From NCBI GenBank assembly GCA_019752835.1, contig JAIELR010000004.1, positions 1-9,838 on the forward strand: a DNA stretch of 9,838 nucleotides. The letters are read 5' to 3'. A program made the position numbers and the translations under genes. The number at the start of each line of letters is the position of its first letter. Position 1 is the first letter of the stretch. The notes beneath the pieces are model-generated. The model was not told the origin of the DNA. It was given only the letters and a program-made list of their open reading frames with translations, and searched no databases. Below, one piece after another: positions 7,289 through 9,838 of the stretch. The DNA is from Gammaproteobacteria bacterium. GTDB lineage: Bacteria > Pseudomonadota > Gammaproteobacteria > UBA1113.

Positions 7289-7508
7289 GGACTGAGGGGC
7301 GAACACGTGTCTCCCCTCAGTGCGCGCCAAGACCGCAAAAGGGTTTATATTCGTGAGCGCGCATTGAGGGCTACGGGACTGAACACGTGTCTCCCCTCAG
7401 TGCGCGCCAAGACCGCGAAAGGGTTTATATTCGTGAGCGTGCATTGAGGGCTACGGGACCGACATGTGTCTCCCTTCAGTGTGTGTCAAGATCGCAAAAA
7501 AGTTTATA
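7289..7508. repeat. 80-bp tandem repeat with strong internal hairpins, between ssb and bamB
   Basis: Two full units, 7301-7380 and 7381-7460, differ at only three positions. A third, decayed unit runs 7461-7508 and a short broken unit precedes at 7289-7300. In each full unit a 14-bp stem forms between CCCTCAGTGCGCGC (7314-7327; 7394-7407) and GCGCGCATTGAGGG (7357-7370), or GCGTGCATTGAGGG in unit two (7437-7450), with one wobble pair in unit one and a 29-base loop. A second hairpin pairs CTGAGGGG (7292-7299) with CCCCTCAG (7313-7320) around a loop holding palindrome ACACGTGT. No ribosome site or protein family supports coding. It resembles an interspersed palindromic (REP/MITE-like) element. 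The bamB promoter must lie in or near it. Confidence 0.85.
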
Positions 7509-7527
7509 AAGGATTAGGAGTGTTAGC

Positions 7528-8691
7528 GTGAGTTTTGAAAAACCTCTTCAGAAATCTCTGAAAACGCGGTTTATTTTGGCCGTTGCGGTCCTGCCTTTTA
7601 TGGCCGCTTGTACCAGTAAAAAAGTGCCCCCGCCCATGTTGGCACCGGTTGCAAATTCCGTTCCTGTTGCAACAGTATGGAATAAGCATGTTGGTGCCAG
7701 CACTAAGCTTGATTTAACCAAGTATGTGCCTGCGGTTGATGGTAACCAATTATTTACGAGTGATACCCATGGAAACATAGACGCTATTCAGGTGGCGACA
7801 GGTAAAACAAGTTGGCATATACGGTTGAAACAAGGAGTAAGCGGCGGTGTGGCTGTTGGTGCAGGCGCTGTTTATGTACCCACTAAAGATGGCCATATTT
7901 ATGCGTTAAATGAGCAAAATGGTCAAACGCTCTGGCATAAAACCTTGCCTAATCAATCGAATACAGCACCGACGTATGCCAGTTCGCAGGTTTATGTTAA
8001 AACCATCGATGATAAATTAGTGGCCTTGAGTGCGAGCACAGGGCAAATTGCTTGGTCTTATGATGAAGGTTCAACAGAATTGCAGTTATTAGGCAGCAGT
8101 AGAGCAGCTGTATCAGGCGATATGGTCGCTGCTGGTTTTTCTGATGGTAAAGTTGATGGGGTAAATGCCGCCAACGGTCAATTAATTTGGCAAACCACGG
8201 TTGCAACACCACAAGGTTTTTCAGATGTCGATCAAATGATAGGTGTATTTGCGGATCCGATTATTTCAGGTAACACTGTGTATGTGGCCAGTTATAATGG
8301 CTCCGTGGCAGCGCTTGATCTTAATTCCGGCGCAGTTAAATGGCAGACGCCGTTTTCCAGTTATGCGAATATAGGTTTGAGTAACGATGCTATTTTTGCT
8401 GTTAATCCAGATGGCAAAATTGTTGCATTTAACCGAACCAATGGCGCTATAAAATGGAAACAGGATGCATTGGCGGGGCGTCAATTATCGGGCATTGCAA
8501 TGGACGGTAATAATTTAGTATTGGGGGATAATCTGGGCAATGTGCACTGGTTATCACAGCAGGATGGGCATTTTGTAGCGCGTACCTCTTTAGGTAAATC
8601 GGCAATAGCAATGCCTCCGGTCGTCGCTTCTGGGCACGTCATTGTGCTTGAGCAAGATGGTAATATGGTTGTTTTAAGGTTGGTGCAATGA
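7528..8691 (+). CDS. bamB: outer-membrane assembly lipoprotein BamB
   Basis: BamB is a lipoprotein of the BAM complex, which folds beta-barrel proteins into the outer membrane. The 387-residue protein has a lipoprotein signal: basic start, hydrophobic FILAVAVLPF, then lipobox M-A-A-C with lipidated C28. After it come PQQ-like beta-propeller repeats with the G-x-(I/V)-x-A-x-x-x-x-x-G-x-x-x-W pattern, starting near residues 82, 122, 162, 207, 258, 296, 337 and 378, consistent with the eight-bladed fold of BamB. Length is normal (E. coli 392). The start is GTG at 7528, seven bases after AGGAG (7516-7520). The stop overlaps the der start in ATGA, so the two are translationally coupled, the usual bamB-der pair. 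Here ssb precedes bamB, rather than the hisS-yfgM seen in E. coli. Confidence 0.96.
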   Translation: MSFEKPLQKSLKTRFILAVAVLPFMAACTSKKVPPPMLAPVANSVPVATVWNKHVGASTKLDLTKYVPAVDGNQLFTSDTHGNIDAIQVATGKTSWHIRLKQGVSGGVAVGAGAVYVPTKDGHIYALNEQNGQTLWHKTLPNQSNTAPTYASSQVYVKTIDDKLVALSASTGQIAWSYDEGSTELQLLGSSRAAVSGDMVAAGFSDGKVDGVNAANGQLIWQTTVATPQGFSDVDQMIGVFADPIISGNTVYVASYNGSVAALDLNSGAVKWQTPFSSYANIGLSNDAIFAVNPDGKIVAFNRTNGAIKWKQDALAGRQLSGIAMDGNNLVLGDNLGNVHWLSQQDGHFVARTSLGKSAIAMPPVVASGHVIVLEQDGNMVVLRLVQ

Positions 8692-9838
8692 TTCCTGTTA
8701 TTACGATTGTTGGCCGGCCTAATGTTGGTAAATCAACGCTTTTTAATCAGCTTACCAAAACACGTGACGCTTTAGTCGCTGACTTGCCTGGCGTAACCCG
8801 TGATAGACAATACGGTGAAGGCAAAGTCGGTGATAAACCTTTTATCATTGTTGATACCGGTGGTATTAGTGGTGAAGAGTTTGGTATGCATGGCTTAACC
8901 AAAGCGCAAGTTAGGCTTGCATTGCAAGAAGCTGATCGTGTTTTGTTTATTTTGGATGCCAAGGAAGGCCTGACCAGTGATGACCGAGAAATTGCAAGAG
9001 AATTGCGACAACTCAATAAACCCATTTTCGCGGCAGTGAATAAAGTAGATGGTTCAGACAGTGATTATGCACTGGCTGATTTCCATCAATTAGGCTTTGA
9101 GCAACTCTTGCCAATAGGGGCTTCGCAAGGCCGTGGTGTTGCTCGTTTGGTCGATGCGTTGATGGATGGCATTGAGCCTGATCCTGCGGAGCTGCTTTCT
9201 GACGAAGAGGCGGGTGTTAAAGTCGCCATCATCGGTCGTCCAAATGTGGGTAAGTCTACCTTAGTTAATCGAATCTTGGGTGAAAATCGTGTGATCACTA
9301 GTGATGAAGCTGGTACAACACGAAGCAGTGTTTATATCCCATTTGTGCGTCAAGACCAGCGCTATACACTGATAGATACTGCTGGCGTGCGCAGGCGGGG
9401 TAATGTCATTGAGGCGGTCGAAAAATTTTCCGTAATTAAAACGCTGCAAGCCATCGAAGCTTGTCACGTGGCCGTATTGGTCGTGAGTGCGCGTGACAAT
9501 ATTACTGAGCAAGATTTGCGGTTGCTGGATTTTATTTTGGAAGCGGGTAAAGCTGTCGTGATCGCAGTCAATAAATGGGATGATATGGACAGCTATGATA
9601 AAGAGCGCGTCCGTGTCGAATTAGATCGCCGAGTAACCTTTGCTGATTTTGCCCGCGTTCATTTTATTTCAGCCTTACATGGTAGTGCAGTCGGGGAGCT
9701 TTATGGCTCCATTATGGAAGCCTATAACTCTGCCATGATACCGTTACACTCGTCTGAATTAACCCGCATTTTAGAACAAGCGGTTGCTGCTTATCAGCCA
9801 CCAATGTCCCTGGGTCGACGTATTAAATTGCGTTTTGC
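8688..9838 (+). CDS. der: ribosome-assembly GTPase Der (EngA), 3' end cut off by window edge
   Basis: Der is the double-domain GTPase needed for late 50S subunit assembly. 383 codons are present; the family usually has about 440-490, so most of the C-terminal KH-like domain is missing beyond the window. G domain 1: GRPNVGKS (9-16), GVTRDR, DTGG, NKVD. G domain 2: GRPNVGKS (183-190), DTAGVRRRG, NKWD and SALHGSAVG. The KH-like domain begins near LGRRIKLRF at the edge. In domain 2 the switch I motif reads DEAGTTRSS, where Der normally has PGTTRDS, so the Asp after Arg is Ser. The start ATG 8688 overlaps the bamB stop by four bases and the protein begins MIPVITIVGRPNVGKS as expected. Codon use and G+C match bamB and ssb. 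Confidence 0.98.
   Translation, partial: MIPVITIVGRPNVGKSTLFNQLTKTRDALVADLPGVTRDRQYGEGKVGDKPFIIVDTGGISGEEFGMHGLTKAQVRLALQEADRVLFILDAKEGLTSDDREIARELRQLNKPIFAAVNKVDGSDSDYALADFHQLGFEQLLPIGASQGRGVARLVDALMDGIEPDPAELLSDEEAGVKVAIIGRPNVGKSTLVNRILGENRVITSDEAGTTRSSVYIPFVRQDQRYTLIDTAGVRRRGNVIEAVEKFSVIKTLQAIEACHVAVLVVSARDNITEQDLRLLDFILEAGKAVVIAVNKWDDMDSYDKERVRVELDRRVTFADFARVHFISALHGSAVGELYGSIMEAYNSAMIPLHSSELTRILEQAVAAYQPPMSLGRRIKLRF

Larger units (their letters stand above)
7176..7527. other. 352-bp non-coding region between ssb and bamB
   Basis: It contains the candidate ssb terminator, a short stretch at 7234-7288 with nothing recognisable, the 80-bp tandem repeat, and the bamB ribosome site. No small gene with a ribosome site and family resemblance is seen. 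Confidence 0.8.

Noticed and set aside
7244..7447. 67-codon open frame across the tandem repeat
   Set aside because: It consists of the translated 80-bp repeat, with no ribosome site and no protein resemblance; the frame follows from the repeat.

Overview
The window reads as chromosomal DNA of a gammaproteobacterium. UvrA, SSB (C-terminus DFDDDIPF), the lipoprotein BamB and the GTPase Der all have gammaproteobacterial form, and uvrA lies divergent to ssb, as in that class. The modest, uneven G+C, the AT-rich islands and a coiled-coil protein without recognisable family suggest an intracellular lineage such as Legionellales/Coxiellaceae (Rickettsiella- or Aquicella-like). That placement is inference only.

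Layout. 1-2623 (minus strand) is uvrA, cut at its C-terminus by the window edge. 2624-2945 has no gene but carries two very ordered signals: a 58-bp imperfect palindrome with six evenly spaced TTAA cores (2731-2788), and three TGTCA-N7-TGAC(A/G) dyads exactly 34 bp apart (2852-2936) that overlap a promoter. 2946-4229 is an AAA_14/DUF4143-type ATPase. 4338-6560 is an AT-rich, 740-residue coiled-coil protein of unknown function. 6687-7175 is ssb. 7176-7527 holds a likely terminator and a structured 80-bp tandem repeat. 7528-8691 is bamB. 8688-9838 is the start of der, overlapping bamB by 4 bp in the usual bamB-der pair.

Interpretation. uvrA (nucleotide excision repair), ssb (single-strand DNA binding), bamB (outer-membrane protein assembly) and der (50S ribosome assembly) are housekeeping genes. 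The ATPase and the coiled-coil gene separate the uvrA/ssb pair and look like an acquired accessory cassette. Only a comparison with related genomes can show whether the two cassette genes work together. The least explained parts are the two cis-element arrays in front of the ATPase, the 740-residue protein and the 80-bp repeat. I see no tRNA, rRNA, CRISPR array, transposase or integrase.
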